This document shows positions 35,454-43,966 of a stretch of 64,000 bases of DNA, one piece after another. This DNA comes from an uncultured Flavobacteriales bacterium (GTDB lineage Bacteria > Bacteroidota > Bacteroidia > Palsa-965), in assembly GCA_937974275.1 (NCBI GenBank), contig CALJIF010000062.1, positions 1 through 64,000 on the forward strand, written 5' to 3'. The notes under the pieces were generated by a model. That model saw only the letters and a program-made list of their open reading frames with translations. It searched no databases and was not told the origin of the DNA. A program made the position numbers and the translations under genes. Positions within the stretch are counted from its first letter, which is position 1, and each line of letters begins with the position of its first letter.

Positions 35454-36437
35454 GTGTTCATCGGTATTACATCTTCAAAACAGCCGGTTTCATTGGTTTT
35501 AATACCATTGACAGCAGTTTTGTTGTGGTTGCCCGGATTCTTTTTAGAGGCTCAACCCAACTTGCAGGTAAATATGCCCTTATATGGAAGCATAGAGCCC
35601 TGGTTGATCGGAAATCCTTTTGTGGCGAGGATCTTGGGCGTAATCATTGTTATTCTGACCGGATTCAGTATCAACTATGTCGTCAACGAACATCAGATTG
35701 CCCCTAAAAAATCGTGGTTGCCGGCATTGTTATACGTTACGATGGCCTCGTCCAGCCCCGGATTATTATGGCTGCATCCCGCATTGCCTGCCACATTTCT
35801 TGTGGTGTGGTCGCTTCATTTGGTATTAAGCACCTATCGCGATGAAACGGTTAAGGGTATTATTTTTCATGCCGGTGTCTTGGCCGGCCTTGCTGCGTTA
35901 ATTTATTTCCCTGCGATTCTCTTTATTTTGTTTTTGCTTGTTGCGCTCATCATCCTCCGACCATTCAATGGACGAGAGTGGGCAATATTGTTTTCAGGAG
36001 CAGTATTGCCGTTTATTTACTCCGGATTTTATTTTTTCATGATGGATAATTGGCGTGGTATTACCCGAAGTTATGTCATTGATCCCGTCATGAATAAGAA
36101 CTGGTTCCTGAAGTTAGGTAGTGCGGATTATGCAGTATTCGGTGTCTTGGTGATTATTTTTCTTGGTGCTTTATACAGGTATGTTGTTGGAACGGGAACC
36201 AGTGCTATGAAAACGAAAAAAAGCATAACCGTCCTTTCCTGGATGGGAATTTTTTCGGCGTTAACGGTGCTGCCATCACAACACTTTCACAGTTCGTCAT
36301 TTCTTTTTTTGCTCGCTCCGCTAACCATCTTCGCAACCAATTATTTTATTTCTATGAGAAAGCCTGTTTCTCGCGAATTCGTGTACATTTTGTTAATTGG
36401 TGCGGTTATTAGTGGATATTTAATACGAGGCAACTAA
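35454..36437 (+). CDS. Polytopic membrane protein (DUF6427-like)
   Basis: The protein has 327 residues and about eight to ten hydrophobic segments (LVLIPLTAVLLWLPGFFL, ILGVIIVILTGFSINYVV, IFHAGVLAGLAALIYFPAILFILFLLVALIIL). It resembles the DUF6427 type of Bacteroidota membrane proteins, but this is by general form only. The start is a GTG at 35454; no ATG lies upstream in frame near it. It lies 51 bases before purQ on the same strand. Function unknown. Confidence 0.8.
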   Translation: MFIGITSSKQPVSLVLIPLTAVLLWLPGFFLEAQPNLQVNMPLYGSIEPWLIGNPFVARILGVIIVILTGFSINYVVNEHQIAPKKSWLPALLYVTMASSSPGLLWLHPALPATFLVVWSLHLVLSTYRDETVKGIIFHAGVLAGLAALIYFPAILFILFLLVALIILRPFNGREWAILFSGAVLPFIYSGFYFFMMDNWRGITRSYVIDPVMNKNWFLKLGSADYAVFGVLVIIFLGALYRYVVGTGTSAMKTKKSITVLSWMGIFSALTVLPSQHFHSSSFLFLLAPLTIFATNYFISMRKPVSREFVYILLIGAVISGYLIRGN

Positions 36438-36459
36438 GGCTTATTGCCGGCTCATATCG

Positions 36460-36467
36460 TATCTTTG
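36460..36467 (+). promoter_or_regulatory. -7 promoter element of purQ (TATCTTTG)
   Basis: TATCTTTG in the 50-base gap, 20 bases before the purQ ATG. No well-spaced TTG is visible upstream. Confidence 0.55.
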
Positions 36468-36487
36468 CAACCTAATAAATCAATAGT

Positions 36488-37180
36488 ATGAAATTTGGCG
36501 TTGTCGTTTTTCCGGGATCCAATTGCGATCGTGATATGATGTATGTTCTTGAAACCATTATGGGGCAAGAGGTAGTGGAGTTGTGGCACAAGGATCGGGA
36601 TCTGAAAAACGTAGATGCAGTGGTTTTGCCCGGAGGATTCTCTTATGGTGATTACCTGCGTTCCGGCGCTATCGCGCGATTCTCTCCAATCATGGAATCG
36701 GTTATCGAATTTGCAGGGAAAGGTGGAATTGTATTTGGTGTTTGCAATGGATTTCAGATTTTGTGTGAGTCCGGTTTGTTGCCGGGAGCTTTGTTACACA
36801 ACAACAGTCGTAAGTTCATTTGTAAAAATGTCTTCATTAAAGCGGAACACAATCAGTCATTAATTACGGCGACGGTTCCTGCGAATAAGGCACTTAAAAT
36901 TCCGATTGCGCACGGAGAAGGTAAATACTACGCATCTGCCGAAACTTTAGCGGAAATGAATCGCAACGGACAGATTTTGTTCCGCTATTGCGATGAAAAA
37001 GGTAACATCACTGATGAGGCCAATCCTAACGGTGCAACCGATAATATTGCCGGGGTTTGTAATGCAGGTAAAAATGTTTTCGGAATGATGCCGCATCCGG
37101 AGCGCGCTGCCGATGGGGAGCTGGGCAATACAGACGGCAAACTGCTGTTTGAGTCGCTGTTAAGCGCTGTTTTAGCGTAA
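36488..37180 (+). CDS. purQ: Phosphoribosylformylglycinamidine synthase glutaminase subunit PurQ
   Basis: The protein has 230 residues. It supplies ammonia from glutamine to PurL in the fourth purine step. It is a class I glutamine amidotransferase: oxyanion strand VLPGGFSYGDYLRSGAIA, nucleophile Cys in FGVCNGFQIL, and His/Glu in MMPHPERA. The stand-alone form implies a separate small PurL and PurS elsewhere. Some Bacteroidota use a fused enzyme instead, so this organism carries the split system. Confidence 0.97.
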   Translation: MKFGVVVFPGSNCDRDMMYVLETIMGQEVVELWHKDRDLKNVDAVVLPGGFSYGDYLRSGAIARFSPIMESVIEFAGKGGIVFGVCNGFQILCESGLLPGALLHNNSRKFICKNVFIKAEHNQSLITATVPANKALKIPIAHGEGKYYASAETLAEMNRNGQILFRYCDEKGNITDEANPNGATDNIAGVCNAGKNVFGMMPHPERAADGELGNTDGKLLFESLLSAVLA

Positions 37181-37391
37181 GTCCCTGATCATTAGTTTGT
37201 TTTCGTCTACAAATTTCCTGTTTCGGGCGAATCGCAGATTCTTTTTCACGGCAGATTGTAGTCTGTGTAATGCTCAATTTACGTGAATTTCTTCTTCAAT
37301 TTGATGATGTGACCGCGTAAGAAGTTTGCGAAATATTTCTTTCCCCTACCGTTTTTTTATGGAACTTGTAGTGGCTAAAATCAACCTCCTC

Positions 37392-40085
37392 ATGAAAACA
37401 CTCGTCCTTGCAACAGCACTCGTATTCGCTTCAGCGATAACAGCACAGCAAACTAATCCGCCCATCGGAACCGCTGCATGGGCGCAACAACACTCTACCA
37501 ATCGTGTAACCCAAACACCGGTTAATCCGCTTAACGGTAACGATACGTTAAACATGACGTATTCGAATACGGCATGCGGATTAAATTATACCATGGTGAG
37601 TCAGCGCCTGGGGCAACGCTTTACCCCAATAGGAATTCCGCAACCGGCACCATTTCTGGTTTCTGCAATGCCATCTTGCGCAACCGTATTGAAAGCATAT
37701 TTATATACTGAAGCTTTGGGTGTAGCTCCGGGCATTACAGCAACAATTACAACTCCGTCTAATAGCTCTAGCAATGTACCGATGACCTTAATCGGAAGTT
37801 CGGTGGATGTGTGCTGGGGTATGAACGGAACACATGTGTGGCGTGCTGATGTTACTTCTTTAGTAACAACACCCGGAACATATATGATTAGCGGATTGCC
37901 TACCGGGACTGCAAGTAATTCTTCAGTTGACGTGGAAGGTGCTACTTTGTTGGTGATATATCAGGATCCATCAGCCAGCTATACAGGAAGTATTCAGATT
38001 GACGATGGCTGTCGTACGTTAATGGGCGGAAATTTAACTCACAACATGACAGGTTTTAATGCCTGTGCGGCTTCTACTTCCGGAAGCGCATTCATGCTGG
38101 TAGGGGATATGCAAATGCCGGGATATACCATTAACATGAACGGACAGAATGTGGTACAGCCGCAATGGAATTGGTGGAACGAAATTTCAACTTCGACCAA
38201 CGTTACTGCCGGGCAAAATACCTGTAACTACAGTCTTTCAATCGGAGGCGATTGTTATACACTTGCTATGGCCGGTTTATATTTTCAAACGAATTGTCAA
38301 ACTTGTATTCCTTCTACTGCTGCGTTAACAGTAACAGCAACCTCTACCGCGGCATCATGTGCTACTAATGGTTCTGCTTCAGCAACTGCAACAGGCGGAA
38401 ATGGTAATTACTCCTATCTCTGGTCTCCTAGCGGAGATACTGTTGCTAACCCAACTAATCTTGCTCCGGGAACATATACGGTTTCTGTTACAGATGGCAC
38501 TTTGTGCGGTTCAGCAACTGTTACTGTGGGTTATAACGGGCCTGTTGTAACAGTTAATTCACAACCCGTTACTTGTCAGGGCTTGGGAAGCGCATCGGCA
38601 AGTGCTACAGGTGGATCCGCACCATACTCGTATGCATGGGCACCTTCAGGGGGAAATCAGGCCGTTGCTAATAATCTAAATGCCGGTACATACACGGTTA
38701 CTGTAACGGATGCTTTAGGTTGTGTTGTTACCGGTACTACTTCAGTTGGCAACAACACCAATTTTACAGGTTACATTTTTGCTAATCCTGATATCTGTCC
38801 GTCACCGTCCGGATCGGTTAATACGACGGTTGTCGGCGGTACAGCCCCATACACGTATGCTTGGTCCAATGGTGCTACCACACAGAATATTTCAAGTGTA
38901 CCTGCCGGCATGTATTCCGTTACGATTACTGATGCTGCAGGATGTGTAGTCACACTGGCTGATACAGTTGTTTCCGTCCTAGGTTTGACGGTTGTCACTA
39001 ATCAATTTGTATACGCTTCTTGTGGAGACACGGTAAATCTTGTTGCATCATCCAACGATCCATCTGCAACATATACCTGGACTCCAAGCGCGACTGTGTT
39101 GAATCCGAATGCAGCTTCTACATTCGCTGTTCCTTCCGTTTCTACGGTGTACTACGTTACTGCAACCGGTGCGTGCGGAACAGACATGGATTCCGTTGAG
39201 GTTTATGTTGATTCGCTGAATATGTACAACGAACAGATTTGCTTCGTAACCGTTGATACATCAATTAATAAAAATGTCATCATTTGGGAACGACTGAATT
39301 CTCCTGCATCCGGAACATACAATATTTATCGTGAAACTTCTGTTTCCGGAGTGTATGCTTTAATTGGAACACAACCTGTTAGTCAGTTTACAACGTATGT
39401 TGACATGACATCAAATCCGCAGGTAATGGCTAATCGTTATGTGATCAGCACAACAGACAATTGCGGACAGGAAAGTGATACCAGTTTCCACCATCGCAGT
39501 ATACACTTGCAAGTTAGCCCATCGATGTTTGGTGGTTACAACTTGGCGTGGACAGCTTATGAAGGTTTACCGATCAGTACCTATAACATTTACCGTGGAC
39601 CAAGTATTTCACAGATGACATTGTTGACATCAGTAGCAGGTAACGTATTTACGTACACAGACGTAACTGCACCTAGCGGAAACTTGTGGTACATGATTGA
39701 AGCGCAACATCCTTTTGGTGGTTGTTCTCCTTCTCTGCGATTAAATCAACCGAATGTATTGATCGACAACTTGTCTACACAGTCGAATCTTGAATCTACG
39801 GATGACGCGACGACGGTGCAGGAAGGTACAATCTTGCAAGGAACGTTGATGTTGTTGCCTAATCCAAACAACGGCAACTTCCAGATTCAAGGTACAACCG
39901 TTGGTTCAGGTAATGTTACTATCGAAGTGTTTAATGTGTTGGGTCAGTCTGTTTATGCAACACAGGTTGCAGCAAACGGGGCATTCACACATCAAATGGA
40001 ATTGAATGCAGCTGCCGGCGTTTATTCGGTGCGCATCATTTCCGGCGGACAGTCAACAACACTTCCGGTGGTTATTCAGCGATAA
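37392..40085 (+). CDS. T9SS-exported SprB-repeat surface protein
   Basis: The protein has 897 residues from the ATG at 37392, which opens a standard signal peptide (MKTLVLATALVFASAITAQQ). The first 300 residues form a beta-rich domain without a recognised family. Three SprB-type repeats follow (NGSASATATGGNGNYSYLW, GTYTVSVTDGTLCG, GSAPYSYAWAPSGG). Then come Ig-like and fibronectin-III-like modules (SPASGTYNIYRETSVSG) and a type A sorting domain (LLPNPNNGNFQI, FNVLGQSVYATQV, AGVYSVRIISGG). This is a likely cell-surface adhesin or filament. The 211-base gap before it holds no clear promoter. Confidence 0.93.
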   Translation: MKTLVLATALVFASAITAQQTNPPIGTAAWAQQHSTNRVTQTPVNPLNGNDTLNMTYSNTACGLNYTMVSQRLGQRFTPIGIPQPAPFLVSAMPSCATVLKAYLYTEALGVAPGITATITTPSNSSSNVPMTLIGSSVDVCWGMNGTHVWRADVTSLVTTPGTYMISGLPTGTASNSSVDVEGATLLVIYQDPSASYTGSIQIDDGCRTLMGGNLTHNMTGFNACAASTSGSAFMLVGDMQMPGYTINMNGQNVVQPQWNWWNEISTSTNVTAGQNTCNYSLSIGGDCYTLAMAGLYFQTNCQTCIPSTAALTVTATSTAASCATNGSASATATGGNGNYSYLWSPSGDTVANPTNLAPGTYTVSVTDGTLCGSATVTVGYNGPVVTVNSQPVTCQGLGSASASATGGSAPYSYAWAPSGGNQAVANNLNAGTYTVTVTDALGCVVTGTTSVGNNTNFTGYIFANPDICPSPSGSVNTTVVGGTAPYTYAWSNGATTQNISSVPAGMYSVTITDAAGCVVTLADTVVSVLGLTVVTNQFVYASCGDTVNLVASSNDPSATYTWTPSATVLNPNAASTFAVPSVSTVYYVTATGACGTDMDSVEVYVDSLNMYNEQICFVTVDTSINKNVIIWERLNSPASGTYNIYRETSVSGVYALIGTQPVSQFTTYVDMTSNPQVMANRYVISTTDNCGQESDTSFHHRSIHLQVSPSMFGGYNLAWTAYEGLPISTYNIYRGPSISQMTLLTSVAGNVFTYTDVTAPSGNLWYMIEAQHPFGGCSPSLRLNQPNVLIDNLSTQSNLESTDDATTVQEGTILQGTLMLLPNPNNGNFQIQGTTVGSGNVTIEVFNVLGQSVYATQVAANGAFTHQMELNAAAGVYSVRIISGGQSTTLPVVIQR

Positions 40086-40104
40086 AAGAATAAGAAATAT
40101 GTAA

Positions 40105-40137
40105 GGCGAAGTTCTCGAGTGAGGACTTCGCTTTTTT
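40105..40137 (+). terminator. Rho-independent terminator
   Basis: GCGAAGTTC pairs with GGACTTCGC around an 8-base loop, followed by TTTTTT. It is 20 bases past the stop of the SprB-repeat gene. Confidence 0.85.
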
Positions 40138-40140
40138 ATT

Positions 40141-40518
40141 TTAAAGAAAACTTTCGCACCATTTTCTGGCATCTTCAACAGTACCAAACAGTTTGGTTGG
40201 TGTGTTGGGCTTGCTGAATTTAATGTAGAAGTTAACCAACAGTCGCTGCGGTAGCGAATTGGTGATTACAGCAACACAGATAAATTGTTCGGGAGCTGTT
40301 TGTTTCGCAAAATAGTCACGGGCTGCCTGATCAATAGTAAATGAAGCTGTTGCATCAACCAATGCGGCTACTTTAAGACCGTGAGTAATTCGGGTTCCCA
40401 ATTCAATAAGTTCGCGCGCATCTTCCTCCAATATCTCGGCTCCTTCCTTGATATTCAAGTAGTAAAACGGTTCCTGTAAGATTACGGAACCAACTTTTGT
40501 TTCATAATGCTGGTGCAA
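40141..40518 (-). CDS. Small conserved protein of STAS-like fold (uncertain)
   Basis: The protein has 125 residues. It has alternating strands and helices with an ALVDATASFTIDQAARDYF segment and no signal peptide, resembling the SpoIIAA/STAS-like hypothetical proteins of Flavobacteria. The family call is tentative. The only usable start in frame is a TTG at 40518; a stop codon lies 7 codons before it and no ATG follows until far inside. It lies 62 bases downstream of nadD on the same strand and may be the last gene of the yicC-gmk-nadD operon. Confidence 0.7.
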   Translation of the reverse strand: MHQHYETKVGSVILQEPFYYLNIKEGAEILEEDARELIELGTRITHGLKVAALVDATASFTIDQAARDYFAKQTAPEQFICVAVITNSLPQRLLVNFYIKFSKPNTPTKLFGTVEDARKWCESFL

Positions 40519-40580
40519 AGCGGGCGATTTGGGTATTCAATAATAAGAAATTCTGCCTTGATGCGAAATTTTGCCGTGAT

Positions 40581-41156
40581 TTACTTTTTGTAAAAGTGCA
40601 TTTCTCCCAAATATTGGAAAGCTTCCGTCGGGACGAAATAACGCATGTCTTTACCTGCTTTGATGCCTTGACGAATGAATGTACTGGAGATATTCATCAG
40701 AGGAGCCTCTGTTACGTGGACACGCTGATGCTTCAGTAATTCATCATTGGTTACGCCCGGACGCGGATAAACATAAATGTCGTAGTGTTCCAGAATTTGT
40801 TCGTAGTTCTTCCACTTATGAAGACTCTGCAAATTGTCAGCTCCCATAATCAGGGCAAATTGAACATCCGGATATTTTTCCGAAAGATGCGCCAAAGTAT
40901 TTATGGTAAACGATGGTTGCGGCAAACGAAATTCAATGTCGGAAGGTTTTAATTTGGGGTGATCACCGATTGCTCGTGTTACCATTTCCAAACGATGATG
41001 ATCCGCGAGTAGGGAACTTTTTTCTTTCAGCGGATTGTGAGGAGAAACTACAAACCAGATTTTGTCGAGGTCGGTAAATTCCAGCATGTAGTTCGCCAAA
41101 ATCATATGACCGTGATGCACTGGATTGAAGGAACCAAAAAACAATCCGATTTTCAT
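40581..41156 (-). CDS. nadD: Nicotinate-nucleotide adenylyltransferase NadD
   Basis: The protein has 191 residues. It adenylates nicotinate mononucleotide in NAD synthesis. The nucleotidyltransferase motif GSFNPVHHGHM is at the N-terminus, with the second motif ISSTFIRQGI near the C-terminus. It starts 4 bases after gmk in the order yicC-gmk-nadD, a grouping commonly kept in Bacteroidota. Confidence 0.97.
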   Translation of the reverse strand: MKIGLFFGSFNPVHHGHMILANYMLEFTDLDKIWFVVSPHNPLKEKSSLLADHHRLEMVTRAIGDHPKLKPSDIEFRLPQPSFTINTLAHLSEKYPDVQFALIMGADNLQSLHKWKNYEQILEHYDIYVYPRPGVTNDELLKHQRVHVTEAPLMNISSTFIRQGIKAGKDMRYFVPTEAFQYLGEMHFYKK

Positions 41157-41160
41157 GAAG

Positions 41161-41742
41161 CTACAGATGGAGAAATTTACGAATTAACGCTTCGGCCTGC
41201 AGGAACGATTCTTCCAAAATATTATTGGTAATCACATGGTCAAAACGATTCTTGAATTGTAATTCCGAACCTGCTTTTGCAATGCGCATTTTAATTTTCT
41301 CTTCCGGTTCGGTTGCCCGATGACGCAGACGTTGTTCCAATACTTCCATGGATGGAGGCTCTACAAATACAGACAACGCACGATCACCGTACTGCTTTTT
41401 CAAATTCATGCCGCCAATCACATCCACATCAAAAATTACATGATGACCTTTTCTCCAGATTCGCTCTACTTCAGATTTCAACGTACCATACATTTGTCCG
41501 GGATAAACTTCTTCCCATTCAACAAATTCTTCGGCTGCAACGCGAGCACGAAATTCATCTTCGGATAAAAAATAATAATCTACACCATGTTGCTCATCGC
41601 CACGCACTGCACGTGATGTAGCGGATACTGAAAATTCCAGCATCGGAAATTGTTTCAGTAAATGATGCACAATGGTTGTTTTCCCTGCTCCGGATGGTGC
41701 CGAAAAAATGATCAACTTGCCCGATGTGTTGGAGTGGCTCAC
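41161..41742 (-). CDS. gmk: Guanylate kinase
   Basis: The protein has 193 residues. It phosphorylates GMP to GDP. The P-loop is SAPSGAGKTT and the GMP-binding segments are SATSRAVRGDE and DYYFLSEDEF. The start is a GTG at 41742 that shares its first base with the TAG stop of yicC (TAGTG), showing translational coupling. It could also respond to purine supply together with purD and purQ elsewhere in the window, though nothing in the sequence shows that. Confidence 0.97.
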   Translation of the reverse strand: MSHSNTSGKLIIFSAPSGAGKTTIVHHLLKQFPMLEFSVSATSRAVRGDEQHGVDYYFLSEDEFRARVAAEEFVEWEEVYPGQMYGTLKSEVERIWRKGHHVIFDVDVIGGMNLKKQYGDRALSVFVEPPSMEVLEQRLRHRATEPEEKIKMRIAKAGSELQFKNRFDHVITNNILEESFLQAEALIRKFLHL

Positions 41743-42608
41743 TACAATACGTTTAACAGTTGTTCTTTAATTTTTTCCAGTTCGTCTTTCATCTGCACCA
41801 CCAGTTTTTGTATGCCGGCATCGTTTGCTTTAGAACCGATGGTGTTGATCTCACGCCCGATTTCCTGTGCAATAAATCCAAGCTTTCTGCCGCTTGCAGG
41901 TTCTGCCATTACTTTCAGGAAATAATCGCAGTGGGTTTTTAAACGTAATTTTTCTTCGGTGATATCGAACTTTTCCAAATAGTAAATCAGTTCTTGCTCA
42001 AAACGATTTTGATCAATTTTTTCCGGAGAGAGTTGTTCTGTCAATACCTTTTGCAAGCGCTCACGAACGTTTACAGCACGTTGCGGATCTAATGCAACAA
42101 CATCTTCCAACAGTTGCAATAGCAAATTAATCCGCTGACGAAATTCCTGCGCCAATACTTGGCCTTCCGTATTACGAAACTGCTGAAATGCCGAAATGGC
42201 TTCCTGAATACAGGCGTTCACCGCATTCCATTCCTGTTCATCAGGCTCTTGCTTATCTTGTTTCATTACATCCGGCATGCGAATAATTAATGAAAGAAAA
42301 TCTTCACGCTGTTCACCAATAAGTTCGGCCAACGCTTTTAATTCTTTGTGATATGCTAAAGCGATGGGATGATTGATGGCTGCCGCTTGTTGCTCGCCTG
42401 CTCCTTCAGCGTATAAACTAAAGTCAACTTTCCCGCGTTCCAATGCGCGTGAAAGTTCGCCGCGGATTTCAGCTTCTTTGTCGCGGTAGGTAGGTGCCAC
42501 ACGCATGTTGAGGTCCAGCTGGCGACTATTGAGCGAGCGAATTTCGACCGTAATTTTTTTACCTGCCAGTTCGCAGGTGGCTTTCCCGAAGCCGGTCATT
42601 GATTTCAT
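41742..42608 (-). CDS. yicC: YicC/YloC family endoribonuclease
   Basis: The protein has 288 residues. The N-terminal MKSMTGFGKA and RSLNSRQLDL, and the C-terminal DYFLKVMAEPASGRKLGFI and EIGREINTIGSKANDAGI, are characteristic of the family. Members in other bacteria are RNases that affect sRNA and mRNA turnover. It heads the operon with gmk and nadD. A TACATTTG element 5 bases before its ATG suggests an almost leaderless transcript. Confidence 0.95.
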   Translation of the reverse strand: MKSMTGFGKATCELAGKKITVEIRSLNSRQLDLNMRVAPTYRDKEAEIRGELSRALERGKVDFSLYAEGAGEQQAAAINHPIALAYHKELKALAELIGEQREDFLSLIIRMPDVMKQDKQEPDEQEWNAVNACIQEAISAFQQFRNTEGQVLAQEFRQRINLLLQLLEDVVALDPQRAVNVRERLQKVLTEQLSPEKIDQNRFEQELIYYLEKFDITEEKLRLKTHCDYFLKVMAEPASGRKLGFIAQEIGREINTIGSKANDAGIQKLVVQMKDELEKIKEQLLNVL

Positions 42609-42613
42609 AACAT

Positions 42614-42621
42614 CAAATGTA
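42614..42621 (-). promoter_or_regulatory. -7 promoter element of yicC (TACATTTG), nearly leaderless
   Basis: Minus-strand TACATTTG ending 5 bases before the yicC ATG at 42608, in the 16-base gap after the upstream transporter gene. Confidence 0.55.
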
Positions 42622-42624
42622 CAA

Positions 42625-43512
42625 CTATGCAGTGGAACGTGTTTTCTTTCCGGCCATAATCACTCCGGCGAAAATGAGCACCGCAGAAAGTACTTTTTGC
42701 CACGTGAGTTCATCTTTACCCAGATACAGCGCGATTCCCGCTGCCATGAGCGGTTGAAGATAGATGTAAGCACTCACAACAGAAGGACTTAGTGTCTTCA
42801 GCGCAAAAATGTTTAACAGATAAGCAATGAATGTAACGCCGATAACCACGAACATGATGTTAAACCAGGTATGTCCTGTTAGTGATGGCCAGTCGATTGC
42901 TTGGATGCCCGAGAATCCCAAAGGAATAAGGATAAACGATCCAAAAAGAAATACCCACTTCAAAACGGTGATAGTGTGATACTGCTGCATCAATGGTTTA
43001 ACGAGGACTAAGAACAATCCCCACGACAATGCGTTGATGAAGATAAACAGGTCACCCAGCGGATCATCAGATTTAGTAGTTTGAACGGTGTTACTTAAAA
43101 TGAGTAGCGCCGCGCCTCCTAATCCAACAACAACTCCTGAAACCCGGAGCCATGTAATTTTTTCCTTCAAAATAATATTGCCTAAAATCAGCACCAGTAA
43201 TGGCGATGTAATCATAATAATTGCGCCGCTGATGGGTGAAGTCAGACTCATGCCTTTCACAAATAGCGATTGATTGATAGATACACCAAACAACGATAAC
43301 AATGCCAGCTTCCCGATGTCTTTTCGTTGCACACGTTCCTTGATGAACAAGCCGGATAACCACAGCAATGGTGTTGCGCCGATAACGCGTAAGGCAACGA
43401 ATCCTTCTGAACTTACAAATTCCGGAGTGACTTCCTTAATAATTGTAAATCCTGCCGCATAGATCGCCATAGAAGCAAACAGGAAAAAATGTGAAAGTAT
43501 CGTGCTGTTCAC
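42625..43512 (-). CDS. EamA/DMT-type transporter
   Basis: The protein has 295 residues with ten predicted transmembrane segments in two EamA-type halves (IISGAIIMITSPLLVLILGNIIL in the first, SPSVVSAYIYLQPLMAAGIALYLG in the second). Such drug/metabolite transporters export or import small metabolites; the substrate cannot be read from sequence. The start is a GTG at 43512, with a TACATTTG promoter element 17 bases upstream. It ends 16 bases before yicC. Confidence 0.9.
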   Translation of the reverse strand: MNSTILSHFFLFASMAIYAAGFTIIKEVTPEFVSSEGFVALRVIGATPLLWLSGLFIKERVQRKDIGKLALLSLFGVSINQSLFVKGMSLTSPISGAIIMITSPLLVLILGNIILKEKITWLRVSGVVVGLGGAALLILSNTVQTTKSDDPLGDLFIFINALSWGLFLVLVKPLMQQYHTITVLKWVFLFGSFILIPLGFSGIQAIDWPSLTGHTWFNIMFVVIGVTFIAYLLNIFALKTLSPSVVSAYIYLQPLMAAGIALYLGKDELTWQKVLSAVLIFAGVIMAGKKTRSTA

Positions 43513-43529
43513 GTGAAGAAGATTGCGCG

Positions 43530-43537
43530 CAAATGTA
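43530..43537 (-). promoter_or_regulatory. -7 promoter element of the EamA transporter gene (TACATTTG)
   Basis: An exact TAnnTTTG match in the 29-base gap before the GTG at 43512. It also supports that GTG as the real start. Confidence 0.55.
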
Positions 43538-43541
43538 ACAA

Positions 43542-43922
43542 CTAGCCTTTGATAAGCTTTACTGCCTCGGTCAACGCGTCAATATTTTTCTTGGTATTAC
43601 CGATAAAGATTGCGTTGCCGATAATCGCCACAGGTCGACGAAGAAAAGTGTACTCCTGTAAAATATAATCGCGCAGCTCCTCTTCACTCAATTCGCGTTC
43701 ATGCAATCCCATCGCACGGTATTTTAATGCAGCTTTACTGAATAGGCTTGCATACGAATCGGTTAAACTGCGCATGTGTTGCAGATGATCAGGTTGTACG
43801 CCGGTTTTAATGTCGATCATCTTGAATTGTTCGGAAGTTATTCCGCATTCTTTAATAATACGAGCGCAAGTAGAGCAGGTAGAAAGAAAAAAGAAATAAT
43901 TAATTGATGTTAATGGCTTCAT
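43542..43922 (-). CDS. ArsC/Spx-family glutaredoxin-like protein
   Basis: The protein has 126 residues from the ATG at 43922. The N-terminal strand and redox motif CSTC (LSTCSTCARIIKEC) and the later segment TFLRRPVAIIGNAIFIGN (Arg-Pro, as in ArsC and Spx) place it in the arsenate reductase/Spx-like thioredoxin fold. Whether it reduces arsenate, acts on glutathione-like thiols or binds RNA polymerase cannot be told. It is divergent from the trans-sulfuration gene at 43967, with 44 bases between the starts; a shared role in sulfur or thiol metabolism is possible. Confidence 0.85.
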   Translation of the reverse strand: MKPLTSINYFFFLSTCSTCARIIKECGITSEQFKMIDIKTGVQPDHLQHMRSLTDSYASLFSKAALKYRAMGLHERELSEEELRDYILQEYTFLRRPVAIIGNAIFIGNTKKNIDALTEAVKLIKG

Positions 43923-43966
43923 GTGGTGCAAATATTTGTTGAAATTCGCATAAACTTTTCAATTCG

